Source of the DNA: Ypsolopha sequella
Lineage: Eukaryota; Arthropoda; Insecta; Lepidoptera; Ypsolophidae
Assembly (NCBI GenBank): GCA_934047225.1
Contig: OW203993.1
Coordinates: 25,868,069-25,932,068 of the forward strand
Direction: 5' to 3'
Length of the DNA stretch: 64,000 nt
Both the position numbers and the translations under genes were made by a program. This document shows positions 44,755 to 55,902 of this stretch, piece by piece. The stretch's first letter is position 1; each line of letters begins with the position of its first letter. Under the pieces are notes generated by a model, which was given only the letters and a program-made list of their open reading frames with translations, searched no databases and was not told the origin of the DNA.

Positions 44755-45131
44755 CAGTGGCGTATTTACCCTAGGGCCAAAACGGCCAAGGCCCGGGGCG
44801 GCAGGCTGCGAAGGGCGGCACAAGCAATTAAGAATTAGCTATTCTTAATACCTATAGAAGCTGACTTGACAAAATCCGTTGATTATGATAGTCTTATTGA
44901 AGGATTTTGTAACCAATTTGGCTATCAGAAAAAATGTAAATAATGAATAAATGGTGTTTATTTCTTTGTATGGTCTTATTTTAGTTTTTCGTGCATTAAA
45001 TTCTTAGCCCAAATCAACACTGTTGGGTTTTATTTTATTTTATAATTTAAATATTTTTGCTTTTTTCTCGTTGTTTTATGGGCCGGCAAACCTTACAGGC
45101 CCAGGGCGTTAAATCTTAAAATACGCCACTG
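44755..45131. mobile_element. hAT-type MITE, 377 bp, CAGTGGCGTATTT ends
   Basis: CAGTGGCGTATTT at 44755 and AAATACGCCACTG ending 45131. Flanking octamers CGGGAAGT and CGTGGAGT agree at 6 of 8, a decayed target duplication. Subterminal parts are GC-rich ('ggcccggggcggcaggc'). Confidence 0.87.
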
Positions 45132-45139
45132 CGTGGAGT

Positions 45140-46860
45140 TAGGATTATTTTGGTAGTTCACAGCGAAATTCATTATGACAAGTGCCTTGTGTATATTTTC
45201 AACACGTTTGAATGAAACAAAGAATACGTTTGCCTCATGTGTTGTTTATTGTATCTTCGGAACATCTTCGCGGGTGATGTTAATATGTTGGTGTTACGTG
45301 TATTTGTATACTGTTAGCTGAACAAGTTGTTTTATTACAAACATCTGTATTTAACTATTCTTTGTGTAGATATTTATAGAATATATGTGTATAGTATAAG
45401 TTTTATGTTGAAAAAAAAGACATGATCTTGCTAAGTTTCTTGCCCTTCTTCTTAGCAAGACTAATCGAATGGGCGGAGGTAGGCCTGTATTTATATATGT
45501 AACCTATTAGTATGTAGTATATAGGATGGGATTTGGTCGGCCGCCTGGATTCGTGCTGGGGGCTCGGTTGGTGATCATTGAACCTTGTTCCTGGTCCCTA
45601 GCCGGGTCTCCGGTATGGGTTCGGGCGGTTGATTGGATTTTTCCTTGTATAATATATATTTTACCTATCATTTTAATCGTACATAAATTAAATAAAACAT
45701 TAATTTAGTTCATGTATATTTATTATTTTATTTCATATTTTTTTTTATTAGATTAAATTTGACGTGTAAAAGGTGTATATATTTATACCTGCTTTGCAAA
45801 ATAAACTATTTGAATTGGATATTTCTGGAAATCATCACTCGATATTAAACCTTCGACGCTTGGCCACTATTGAAGGATATATGGACGGATTTTGTGTACT
45901 TATCGTAGAGTTTAGTCAAATAAGCAGATGTAACTTTGGAGTCCAAAAAAGGGCTCAGACAAATTAATTAAAAAAAAAAAACACTCCGTGGTTTTTAGCT
46001 ACGAGTTACTTTGCCTTATGAACAAACTTTGCCCTTTTCCTACGACCGGTTTCACCAAATACTTGGCTTAGTTACTGCATAGTGATATCCATCTTCCTCA
46101 TTATATCCTCTAAGTAAGGGTGAAAGCCACATTAAAATATGTGCTGTAGTTTTCAAGTTATAGTTTTAGAAACAGAAGTTAGATTTTATATTATACCGAA
46201 GCTATTTGTACAGAAACGTATCAACCTTTTAAAATGTAATAATTTTGCCCGGATTCATAACATGTTTTACTCGTACATGTCGTCGAAGGAGTTAAAGTAG
46301 AATTATCATCACACGGCATTTATCACGCGATAAACAAAGTCGTATGGGAAATAAAGCGTGTGAAAAATGTTGCTAGAATAGCCGCCGTGACAAAAAAGTC
46401 GTTCCAGAATCTACTGTCACAGAACTAAGCAAGCAGGTGACTCCCTCTACTACTGGGTATATGCTTTGGGGATGATGATGACGTTTGTTTTGAACCAATC
46501 ACAAACATTAATTATACACTATCGTCCTTCGAATGACCAAAAAATGGTTATTAACTCGGTATTATGGTTATATTCGTTATTTATCCTCGTTATTGTAAGT
46601 TTTTATTCACATGAGTAATTGTCACTGACCTTTACGTGTTTTCTAGAGTTTACTTCCCTTTTGCAGAGGACGTATTTGATATGTTTGTTATTTGTAGCAA
46701 AAATTAATAACAAATAGGTTGCTCGACCATAAATGTACCGCTTTGCCACGACTCGGGAACTAAACTATACCGTTATTCCCGGTGGCTCCACTCGCGCTTT
46801 AAAATAACTAATCCAATAGCCTTTTCGTTGAACTGTTTTAAATTCTAAAATCTATTAAAT
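45140..46860. other. gene-less stretch, nothing firm
   Basis: A GC-richer patch at 45526-45640 gives a 60-codon frame with no recognisable motif. No repeats with clear ends. Confidence 0.4.
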
Positions 46861-47147
46861 ATTTTGTGACTGCTATATGTAATCTGTAATAAATATCGTC
46901 AAATATAGTTTTCTATCATCAGTTTGTTATTTTCTGAGATATGTGAGGAACACATTTTGTGACTGCTATATGTAATCAGTAATAAATATCGTCAAATATA
47001 GTTTTCTATCATCAAATTGTTATTTTCTGAGATATGTGAGGAACACATTTTGTGACTGCTATATGTAATCAGTAATAAATATTGTCAAATATAGTTTTCT
47101 ATCATCAAATTGTTATTTTCTGAGATATGTGAGGAACACATTTTGTA
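46861..47147 (+). repeat. 93-bp tandem repeat, three full copies
   Basis: ATTTTGTGACTGCTATATGT recurs at 46861, 46954 and 47047, and ATTTTGTAATC at 47140, an exact 93-base period. Copies differ at only a few positions (for example TCTG/TCAG). Confidence 0.95.
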
Positions 47148-47339
47148 ATCTCAGATTACATAGGTACATAACGAAAATATAGGTTAATTTCAAACTGATT
47201 TTATTTTATTCTAACACTTTTGGACACGTAAGTAGAAGGATTGGACTAAATTTTTATTTTGGGGACGTTGGGAATGAATGTATGAAAAATCATTTTGGGG
47301 AACTTGGAACTTGAATCACCCAGCTGCTGATATTCAGTC

Positions 47340-47612
47340 AGCCCCCTTATTGTCTAACTTCAACATCTATCGCCATTGCTTTCAAATGTATCTTGATTGA
47401 CTAGACATGACATCACATATAATTTTTAATGTAGTTTTAGTTTATTAAAAAATTATAATAAAAAGGTAAAATTCTCATTTTTACCTTTTTATTATTATTT
47501 TTTAATAAACTAAAACTACATTAAAAATCTTATAAAAAAGAGACAAACATAATTTTTAACCAATTTGAAAGCGATAGTGGTGATAGATGTTGAAGTTAGA
47601 CAATAAGGCCCC
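47340..47612. mobile_element. 273-bp foldback element, 'CTTATTGTCTAACTTCAAC' arms
   Basis: CCTTATTGTCTAACTTCAAC at the left is mirrored by GTTGAAGTTAGACAATAAGG at the right; the centre is a second strong hairpin around 'aaaggtaaaattctcatttttacctttt'. Nearly the whole element can fold. Confidence 0.85.
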
Positions 47613-47892
47613 TGATCAGAATCAATAAAACTACGTGGGGAGAACACAAAACCTTGTATTAACAGTGCGCTGTGTCCGGACACGTTGTAAATAACTACGA
47701 CATTTATTTAAAATTCATTGACCGTACTCATAAACCTTTGTTTCGAATCGGACTTTAAACCAATGTACGAAAACGTTGATAATTTGAATAACTATTGCAT
47801 GAACAATTTGTTATTTTTAAAAAATTCTTATTATTATTATTTTTTAATTAAATATAAAGACCGATTAACATTTGTAAATTTAACATTTGTAA

Positions 47893-48023
47893 TTTATTTC
47901 GCGATACTCGACATGTTTCGAATTGCTTCCGAATTCGTCGTCAAGCGAGCGAGGGTCTGTCGTTAGCGGACGAAGTCCCTGCAGGACAACGAATTCGAAA
48001 CATGTCGCGTATCGCGAAATAAA
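47893..48023. mobile_element. 131-bp palindromic element, TTTATTTCGCGATAC arms
   Basis: Left 'tttatttcgcgatactcgacatg' and right 'catgtcgcgtatcgcgaaataaa' are inverses with an offset base; TTTCGAATT and GAATTCGAAA continue the pairing. Confidence 0.8.
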
Positions 48024-48546
48024 TTGATGTAAGTCGAGCCGTCTTTATACTTAATTATGAATTCAACTTACAATAGTTACAAATCTAAAATTATTTTTTT
48101 ATTATTAACAATTTCTTATTATTAACTTATGATTAATTTGGTACCTACATACTTATCAATTTTTACTAACATTTGGGGAGCCGAGCGAAGCGGAGCGACG
48201 CGACCTTCCTAGTTTTAACAGAAATATGATCTGCCCCGGCAGATCATGATATGCCCAATTCTACGATGTGCCGACGACATATTCTATCGCAAATCTTATT
48301 TTCAAAAATGTTTATTTACTTTTCTTGACCGTGTAGCTCGGAAACGGATGGGAATTCGAAAAGTGTTTACAATAAAAGCTGTAGGGAATTTTATGAGCTT
48401 TCATTTGGTGTAGAAACATTTTTCATACGATACACAGTTTTCGAGATACAAGCCTATGAGAAAAAGAAGAAGCTACGAGTACCTGGTATTTTGTGGTTAT
48501 AATTGTTGCACCACATTAGCTGCATCATGTACTACTTTTTCACGAG
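48024..48546. other. gene-less stretch
   Basis: A small inverted word ATGATCTGCC/GGCAGATCAT at about 48225-48249; nothing else supported. Confidence 0.4.
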
Positions 48547-48549
48547 TTA

Positions 48550-48967
48550 GGCCCACTTGCAGCATGTTCTTAACTCGACTTTAACTCGGGTTAAGTCAAA
48601 AAATAGAGGGTTAAGAAAAAGCTCTCTTGCACCAATCAAAATCTCGGGTTAAACTAAGAGAAAGTCATCAGAATTTAACCCGACTCTCACCTCGAGTTAA
48701 ACTCGGGTTAGCGAAGTAATGTTACCAGTTTGATTTAAATTGTGTTGTTTCCAATGACATTATATAGATACTATACCTCATTGGTTGCAACTAATTACTT
48801 TATGGTAAAATCAAACGTCAAACAATCGCTTAGCTCGGGTTTACTAACCCACTTCGATATTATCATGGTGCAATAGGACTAATGAAATGTCGGGTTAGTT
48901 AACTCTTCCCTTGGGTTAGTTAACCCGAGGGTTAAGAATTTTTTCTCTATCATGCTGCAAGTGGGCC
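48550..48967. mobile_element. 418-bp Harbinger-like MITE with TTA target duplication
   Basis: GGCCCACTTGCAGCATG and its exact inverse CATGCTGCAAGTGGGCC terminate the element, with TTA on both sides (48547-48549, 48968-48970), as in PIF/Harbinger elements. The body is filled with about ten TCGGGTTA / TTAACCCGA words in both orientations. Confidence 0.85.
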
Positions 48968-48970
48968 TTA

Positions 48971-49880
48971 ATGTATAGGTATTATCAATTTATCACTATC
49001 ACTACTCGAACTCATTTGCAATATATTATATAACATATTTGCAATAACTTAGCGAAGACTAGCGTGAAAATTTCTGAGAAAAAAGATATGAAAAGAAAGA
49101 AGAATACACATACATAAGCTTTTTTTTCAGTGCGCATTGCCGCCAAAGCCTAACCGGCCAGTAACTTTTTCATAAATTATGCGTTCGACCTCTTTGTTTA
49201 AATGACGCTAATCTATCAGAAGCACGAACGCGGACCAATCAGAAGAGAGAAAGCGCAAACTCTCATGGGAACAAAATTTACTTCGGCTCCCGCTGTCGTC
49301 TAAACCCAGTTGTCGTTTTTCGAATAGGTGTGATGAAAATGTTTTTTTTTTTTTTTTCAATATAAGGAAAGACTTGATTTCTTCCAAAGAACTCTCGAAA
49401 GTCTGGCGTGGTTCTTGGATCAGGTCGATCCTTAATGCTCCAAGGTTCTACCACTATCTTATATAGTAACATGAAACAATACCAGTTATGCATTATTCTT
49501 GATGATGATATTAATTAACACAGTCCAAGGTTAATTACCCAAATATGGCCCAGTATTTGTCCAAGAATTCTAAATTAATATTGTTCTAGAACTTGAAGAT
49601 AATGGGTGTGAAATCTCGCAATGCTAGACAAAGATTCAAAATGCATGAAGTATTTTGTGAAGGTATTTCTATATTTATGGTTGTCTACGCCGTTTTGAAT
49701 AAATTTCACGTCACCTCAAAACATGATAATTATGCGCGAGATATGTGTCATACATACATACAAAGTTTATTGTTTTGAAGATAAAATATATCGTCACGAC
49801 ATTAATCCCCGAGGGGGTGTCAGAAGTGTTCCCGAGAGTGAACTGTAAAATTCAAGTCACAGTCCACACTCAGTACAGCC
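48971..49880. other. gene-less stretch, nothing recognised
   Basis: AT-rich; frames at 49278-49493 and 49593-49778 lack family features. Confidence 0.4.
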
Positions 49881-50090
49881 GCGTTTCACCGAAGATTTTT
49901 AGGTCCTAACGTGATGAGTGGTTAGCCCTGCGAATAATCATCGAGGACCCCTGTCACGGTACTTGGGCCACAAATACACGCTTTTTAGGACATGCAGGTT
50001 TCCTTACGATGTTTTTCTTCACCGTTCAGCAAGTGATAAGTAAGAACTAATACTATGCACATAAATTCCGAAATATAAAAGTGTATTATT
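49881..50090 (+). repeat. fragment of a common lepidopteran dispersed repeat ('CATGCAGGTTTCCTTACGAT')
   Basis: The word order 'gcaggtttcc.tacgatgttttt.cttcaccgtt.agcaagtgat' then 'gcacataa.ttccgaaa' is one I recall from many moth genes' flanks, usually in a SINE or LINE-derived tail. Ends are not defined here. Confidence 0.55.
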
Positions 50091-50266
50091 GACCGCTCAT
50101 ACAGTTAAACCACATGATTTATATTTACCACATCTTTCTACGCTCATCTTACTTCCATCTTCCATCTTCCATCTACTTCCATCATCCGCAGACCAGACCA
50201 GCCCCTCCTCATTTCAAATGACGTAATATAGGTATGGACGGCATTGGATGGCCCGTAGTATATTAT

Positions 50267-50657
50267 TAGTAGTTTATGCTACAAGGGCGAAAAGGAATAA
50301 ATTACGAGGACGATTTAAAACACGAGCGTAGCGAGTGTTTTTAACGTAACCGAGTAATTTATTGCTCTTACGCCCGTGTATCATACTACGTTTTTCAATG
50401 CATAGTGTGAGGAAATAAAACAAATATAATCTTATGAACTTTAAATTATGATTGGCTCAAAAGGACTGTATCCAGAGCCGTTAAACAGCTGAAAAAAAAG
50501 TACGACATTTATGGTACACAGGAAAGGCTGCAGGTTAGCCAACCATTGTAAATAAATTAAAAAAATAATAATAATAAAGCCCTAGGGCAAATTAATCGAC
50601 TTTCTGTTCGGTTTTGATGCATAAACAGCGGGCCTTTACGAGCACTTGCATTGAAAG
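50267..50657 (+). repeat. 'CTACAAGGGCGAAAAGGAAT' family, copy 2 of 5
   Basis: Complete copy from TAGTAGTTTATGCTACAAGG to 'agcacttgcattgaaa', closely similar to copy 1. Confidence 0.92.
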
Positions 50658-50929
50658 ATATTATAAAATAGATTTCATCTTGAAATTAAATAATAACTTG
50701 CAATATCATAAACACATGCGAAAATGCTATTTTAGTAGCCGTCTCAGAATAGTATTGGACGCTCGTCCCTGGCTGGCTTTAGAAAACGTCACACGTGACG
50801 CAATTTAATTACTTCAGTCCCATCTCGTCTCAAAACAATAACAACAATCTTCACGCCATTTTGTACTTCTATAGAAAAGAGATACTTTGATATCAGGCTG
50901 GTTTTTGTCCTTTCCAAGATTTCGCCACA

Positions 50930-51690
50930 CTTGGCGGTCCTTCAGCTCCAAAGCTTCAGGCTTCGCGAGGCGCGCCAAGCGGTTCTTCTCGCGACGGCGC
51001 CGGCGGAGAGAACAAATGTATGAAGTTGTATAGCAGGGGTGGGCAAACGGTCGATCGCAAGGGAATCTATGGTCGATCGCACGCATTCCTAAAAATGTAC
51101 TGACGTGTTGGGCTAATTCCAATAACAGTGGTCTTTTCACCAGTCAAAATACCAGTATTTAAAGTGCGTTCATAAAAAACATTTTATTTTACACGCGCGT
51201 AATTATTAGTTATTAACTTGTATAATAAGAAACTGTACTTCTTTAATTGTAAATAAAAGTATATTTAAATAGTAATATGTGCGCAATACCTACAATAAAC
51301 GATTTAACATAAAAAAATATTGTCTTATTGCAAGTCGATCGCTTGTCGTCTCAATTTATTGATATAGATCGCCATTAGTGAAAGTCTGCCCACCCCTGTT
51401 GTATAGAGCCGGCCATGGGTCGCCGCTCGCGCGTCTTGTCCGGCTTCGAGTGACTTGCGCTCTCGGGACGGCGGTGTGCGGAGAGGCGGGTGGTTGAAAC
51501 AGTGATCGAGCGCACAGGACGGACCTAGTGTCGAGCGCTTTGAGCGAGCGAGCGCGCTATATATCCGATGCGGTGGAAGGCGCCGACGGGTGTCGTGCGT
51601 GGCAGAGCAGAGCCCATCGCAAAAACCGCCTGAAAGCGCAGCAAGAAGTGCCTCCAGAAGCCTGAAGCTATGGCCCTGGCATCATACTTA
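50930..51690. promoter_or_regulatory. GC- and CpG-rich island, possible promoter or first exon, split by a hAT MITE
   Basis: 50930-51025 and 51405-51690 are far richer in G+C and CpG than the rest of the window. On the plus strand a TATATAT (51558-51564) lies 25-35 bases before GC-rich sequence, compatible with a TATA promoter and 5' UTR. An ATG at 51670 opens a short frame (MALASYLHHRN) without recognised identity. On the minus strand a different open frame crosses 50814-51030. No product can be named, so the call rests on composition. Confidence 0.3.
51034..51398. mobile_element. hAT-type MITE, 365 bp, CAGGGGTGGGCA ends, perfect 8-bp TSD
   Basis: CAGGGGTGGGCAAAC at the left, GTCTGCCCACCCCTG at the right, TTGTATAG at 51026-51033 and 51399-51406. 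Internal GGTCGATCGC words are shared with the element at 43171. It interrupts the GC-rich island. Confidence 0.93.
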
Positions 51691-51734
51691 CACCATCGAA
51701 ATATGACTTACACACGCGGGTTGGTGCACCAGTT

Positions 51735-51970
51735 AGGGCATTGGCGAATACAGGGGGGGGGCATAAATTTGACTATTCTACTCGACTTTCCGATTCGATT
51801 TGGGTGCACTTTTTACACGACTACTCCCAAGAAAAAGAGTGTATTATTTTCAGGGTTCATGTATGTATTTTTCTTTATCCCATCATATCTTCTGAACGCT
51901 TTAACCAAATTTGGATAAACGAGGTGTCATTAGAATCTCTATACCATCCGGATTGGCACTGGGTATAAAA
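51735..51970 (+). repeat. 'GGCGAATACAGGGGGGGGGC' fragment
   Basis: A G-run-containing segment, superficially like the start of G-run elements (compare 53313), but without a matching right end. Confidence 0.3.
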
Positions 51971-52000
51971 GTATTAAATAAAAATAAATATTAAAACCAC

Positions 52001-52149
52001 GACTGCCATCATTTCAAAATGAACTTGGTAACAATACCCAGTGCAGTCGGGGGACATACAAAACAACACGTATTCAATGTAAAGCTGTCCCCTCAATGAA
52101 CTGGGTGTCGTTACACCCAGTTCAAGTTCATTTTGAAATTATGGCAGTC
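52001..52149. mobile_element. 149-bp palindromic element
   Basis: GACTGCCATCATTTCAAAAT at the left is mirrored by ATTTTGAAATTATGGCAGTC at the right, then ACCCAGT / ACTGGGT pairs inside. Confidence 0.85.
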
Positions 52150-52200
52150 CGTTTTTTTTTATATTTTTTTATATACAGCATACGTTTAAAAGGTATATTA

Positions 52201-52470
52201 TATATAAGGTCTTTCAATTTAAATGGAAAGTAATTTAGGAGGTGATTCAGTATCGTTAATACATCACATTCTGCTGCAAAGCACTTTTTTTTTGCGCGAA
52301 CTTTTTTTTCACTTCTCTGTACAAAGTGGTCCGATCAGCTGACTCAGTTTGTATGGAAAAGTGAAGAAAAAGTTCGCGAAAAAAATGTACTTTGCAGTGG
52401 AATGTGATGTATTAACGATATTGAATCACCTCCTAAATTACTTTCCATTTAAATTGATAGACCTTATATA
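52201..52470. mobile_element. 270-bp foldback element, TATATAAGGTCT ends
   Basis: The arms run about 105 bases: TATATAAGGTCTTTCAATTT versus inverse of AAATTGATAGACCTTATATA, and internal 'ggaggtgattcagtatcgttaatacatcac' matches throughout. Ends TATA could hide a TA duplication. Confidence 0.88.
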
Positions 52471-52839
52471 CCGTATATATAAATGAAATACCTACCCATA
52501 CATTAGATAGACTAAAAAACATAAATAATAATAAAAAGCGAAAAAGTGCCATAAAGCTTTATTTTCTTCAACATCAGCAGCCTGTGGCTGCGTGATGTTA
52601 TATACATAATATAAGTTAGAATAAGTTTAGTTAGTTTAGCATAAAGTTTGCGATTTCGCCATACCGCGCATAAACCATGTGGTTTTAAGTCGGATGGCTT
52701 TAAATTCTTAAAAATGTAAGTAAATTTAACTATAAAAAATATCCCAATCAAATCCTGGTTCCGTCCTTGAATTAGGGATGGATATACCACCATCAATCGG
52801 TCTAAGGCACGGTAGGCCACATGATTGTGCCTGTTTGAG

Positions 52840-52980
52840 AACTGTCCTCTTACTCTACCCTGAATAACTTCCGGGGTATTTTGCGAGTAAGATGGTGGTA
52901 AGTCCACAGTCGAGCACGGCATCAGCTCTATCACCTTCAAAGGTGCTGATGATGAACCTTTCTTTGAAATATCTGAAAAA
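52840..52980 (-). pseudogene. protein-like segment, 'GDRADAVLDCGLTTILL', copy 2
   Basis: The frame reads FEGDRADAVLDCGLTTILL on the minus strand, matching copy 1 at 36439. A different frame over the same bases (KVIELMPCSTVDLPPSYSQN) is also open and also matches copy 1 (VELMPGSTVEVPPSYLETPS), so the coding frame is ambiguous. A splice-acceptor-like 'tatatttttcag' precedes it. Family unknown. Confidence 0.4.
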
Positions 52981-53043
52981 TATACCAACGTAGTAATTGC
53001 AACTAAAATTGATTCGACACATAAAATGCCAATTGTAAATTGT

Positions 53044-53592
53044 AAAAAAACCGGCCAAGTGCGAGTCGGACTCGCACACGAAGGGTTCCGTACCATTATC
53101 TATAAAAACGGCAAAAAAAACATGTCTGTTGTATGGGAGCCCCCTTAAATATTTATTTTATTCTGTTTTTTAGTATTTGTTGTAATAGCGGCAACAGAAA
53201 TACATCATCTGTGAAAATTTCAACTGTCTAACTATCACAGTTCACTGTGAGATACAGTCTGGTGACAGATAGACAGACGGACAGCGGAGTCTTAGTAATG
53301 GGGTCCCGTTGGCGTAGCCAGATTTTGGTTTGGGGGGGGGGGGGGCGTTCAAGAAAATAAGACGACAAAAAGTGCATGAAGTAAAATTAATATTCATTAC
53401 GTTTGTGAAAAATGTTTGCAGGCGCAAAATGCTTCTAGCAGCTACTTGCAGAAGTGGCACTTGACCCGAAAAGCTTCAAAGCAGGGGTAGGATTGTAATA
53501 TTTTAACTTTTCAGGGGCGATTGAACCCCCAAAACCGTCCCCCTGTCTACGGCCATGCGTTGGTTACCCTTTGGGTACGGAACTCTAAAAAT
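53044..53592 (+). repeat. 'CCGGCCAAGTGCGAGTC' dispersed repeat, copy 6, split by a nested insertion
   Basis: Body 53044-53312, interruption 53313-53558, remaining end 53559-53592 with GGTTACCCTTTGGGTACGG. CGTTGG is present on both sides of the interruption. Confidence 0.92.
53313..53558. mobile_element. 246-bp nested insertion with G-run and 6-bp TSD
   Basis: Begins CGTAGCCAGATTTTGG followed by about 14 Gs and ends CCCCCTGTCTACGGCCATG; the ends are imperfect inverses (CGTAGCCAG versus CGTAGACAG). CGTTGG flanks at 53307-53312 and 53559-53564. Similar CGTAGCCAGG..GGGGG termini are common in arthropod genomes. No coding. Confidence 0.8.
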
Positions 53593-53881
53593 TTAGGAAA
53601 TTCCGTGGCGAGATATCGCATATTATCACTAGTATTGCGCTTTGAACGCTGCATTTTGCTATTTCATTGTTACATAGTTTAGTTTTTATTATTTATTCAA
53701 CTATGTACGTGTATTTTTAGCATATACAATGAAGAAGCATTGTATGAATCGTGATTCCCATCACGATTCATACAAATTTGGAGGTGTATGCGACTGAACT
53801 CGATAATTTGTTATGTAATTTATGTGACTGGGTCTATTACTGTGCTTATCCCATCTGTTTTTATTTCAGTAGGCATACCAT

Positions 53882-55395
53882 CAGTTTCACACTCGATACA
53901 AGTTAGTGACTGCGTAAAATATTTTGTTAGAGAAGTGTGGTTCCTCTCGTAAACCGCTAGGGGCGCTGTGCAATTTCTCTAACAATAGTAGTTTATGCTA
54001 TAAGGGCGAAAAGGAATACAATTTTTAAACGTAGCCGAGTTATTTATTGCTCTTACGCTCGTGTATCATACTACGTTTTTCAATGCATGGTGTGAGGAAA
54101 TAAAACAAATATAATCAAAGAAAACAATTTAATTATTAAAGTTGTAAGTTACATTGTTACAATTTTGCAAGTTATACTTCTTCCCGCTAGTTTGAATGTT
54201 TGACTATTATATTTACTATTGTTATTTTAATAATTATTAATTATTAATTTCCTCCCTTTGAAATTCAGTGTAAAATCAAAATGTTGTAAACTTTAAATTA
54301 TGATTGGCTCAAAAGGACTGTATCCAAAGCCGTTGAACAGTGGAAAAAAGGTATAACATTTATAGTACAAAGGAAAGGTTGCAGGTTAGCCAACTTCTCG
54401 TAAATAAATGAAAAAAATATAATAATAAAGTCCTAGGGCAAAATAATCGCCTTTCTGTTCGGTTTTTATGCATAAAAAGTGGGCCTTTACGAACACTTGC
54501 ATTGAAATAGTATATTTCATTACGAGTGCGGAAAGCCTGTCATTGCAAAGAGTTCCGACAAATGTCTACCCGAGCCGAGGCGCAGCCGAAGGTGAGGGTT
54601 GACAGTCGGAACAAGTTGCAATGACGGTTCCGCACGTGTACTGAACGACTATTTTTAATACAGTTGCGAAAAAATGAAGCAATTTAATAAAATAATAAAA
54701 ACACAATAAACTCAACTAACTAATACTTCACGCAATAAATTCGTAGTACATATGTAGATATGTAGCGACTTTTTGACTTTTTCGGTAAAATGTTCTCCGA
54801 AGCATTTTGTGCAATTATACTGAGTTGCGGTGGTGTCAATTCAAATAAAATATCGTCGAAATTACTCATTTTGTGCAACAAACAACTAAACCCGCAAAGA
54901 AAATTTTTGGAAAATGGCGCTAACCGTAAAAGAATATAAGCAGAGATTTTTTTTTGTTTTCTTCACCCATTCGGGGTAGGCAAAGGGAACTATGCCCATA
55001 CAGCCAAGTCTTCAGTAGAATTTTTTTATTGATATGAAATGAAAATGAATTTTAATTAGATGAAATGAAATGAAACCTAACCTAACTCATTGAATCAAAT
55101 CATTAAATCTGATATTGAAACAAAATAGTAGCTTCTTTTTAGAAATATTTGCATGAATCATAAAAACTACTTTAATTTTTTTTTAGTAAAAACTTCGTGG
55201 TTGTTTTTTTTTTAATAGACATTATTTTGACAGTTGGGAAAGAGAACGCACGAGTTCGGAAAAGGTAAAGAAAAAGCTCGAGTATGTAATAGTCCACATC
55301 CCGAACGCTATACGTCCCTGCAATACGCCACTTTTTGAGCAACTGTATTAAAAAATATTTTACGCAGTCGCTAACGTGTATCGAGTGCAAAACTG
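53882..55395. repeat. pair of ~45-bp inverted repeats 1.4 kb apart
   Basis: 53882-53926 ('cagttt.cactcgatac.agttag.gactgcgtaaaatat') is repeated in inverse at 55352-55395. The interval contains copy 3 of the 390-bp family and a further hairpin at 54540-54627 (GTCATTGCAAAGAGTTCCGAC and inverse). Also 'taatacagttgc' near 54655 is mirrored near 55340. Either one long composite TIR element or two inverted members of a family. Confidence 0.65.
53985..54507 (+). repeat. 'CTACAAGGGCGAAAAGGAAT' family, copy 3 of 5, with internal insertion
   Basis: Same ends as the other copies but lacks the 'ACACGAGCGTAGCGAGTGTT' part and carries about 170 extra bases near 54116-54286, where the others read straight from 'acaaatataatc' to 'gaactttaaattatg'. 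Confidence 0.88.
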
Positions 55396-55902
55396 ATGTG
55401 TTTTAAAGAACTTTGCTGGCTTGGCTTTGCTTGTTTTATTAAATTGTTAGTACTTATACATCTCATATATTGCCACCCCCTCCCCCACGTAGGCGGGCTG
55501 CATTTTTTTTTCTTTGTTTTGCACGCACCATTTTGGTAGTTTGCCGCGCTGTACGGTACGCACGCGCCCTCGTTCATTAGCAAACTGCAAATATCTGTAC
55601 CAATGCAATGTCATGAAGGAGCGCAGCGTAATCATACTAAATAATGATACTAATTGACATTGGCCCAATTTGACATATTAAGACGTTAAATAAAAGAAAG
55701 TGGGTACATAAAGAAAGTACATATTGAAAGAATAGTTGTGTCAAGGTTGAAAAATTGTAGATGTTTGTTGTCGTTTTGCAAATAATAATCAAGGTTCTTA
55801 TCATCTGTCATATCAGTTAATTCAAATATGACTTGAGTAGTCATTTTTAATTAATATTGCTTTGATATAGGTATATTTAATTTCATTTACTTGTTAGTAT
55901 TT
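54508..55902. other. gene-less stretch
   Basis: Outside the hairpins described, a GC-richer patch at 55480-55600 has no recognisable product. Confidence 0.4.
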
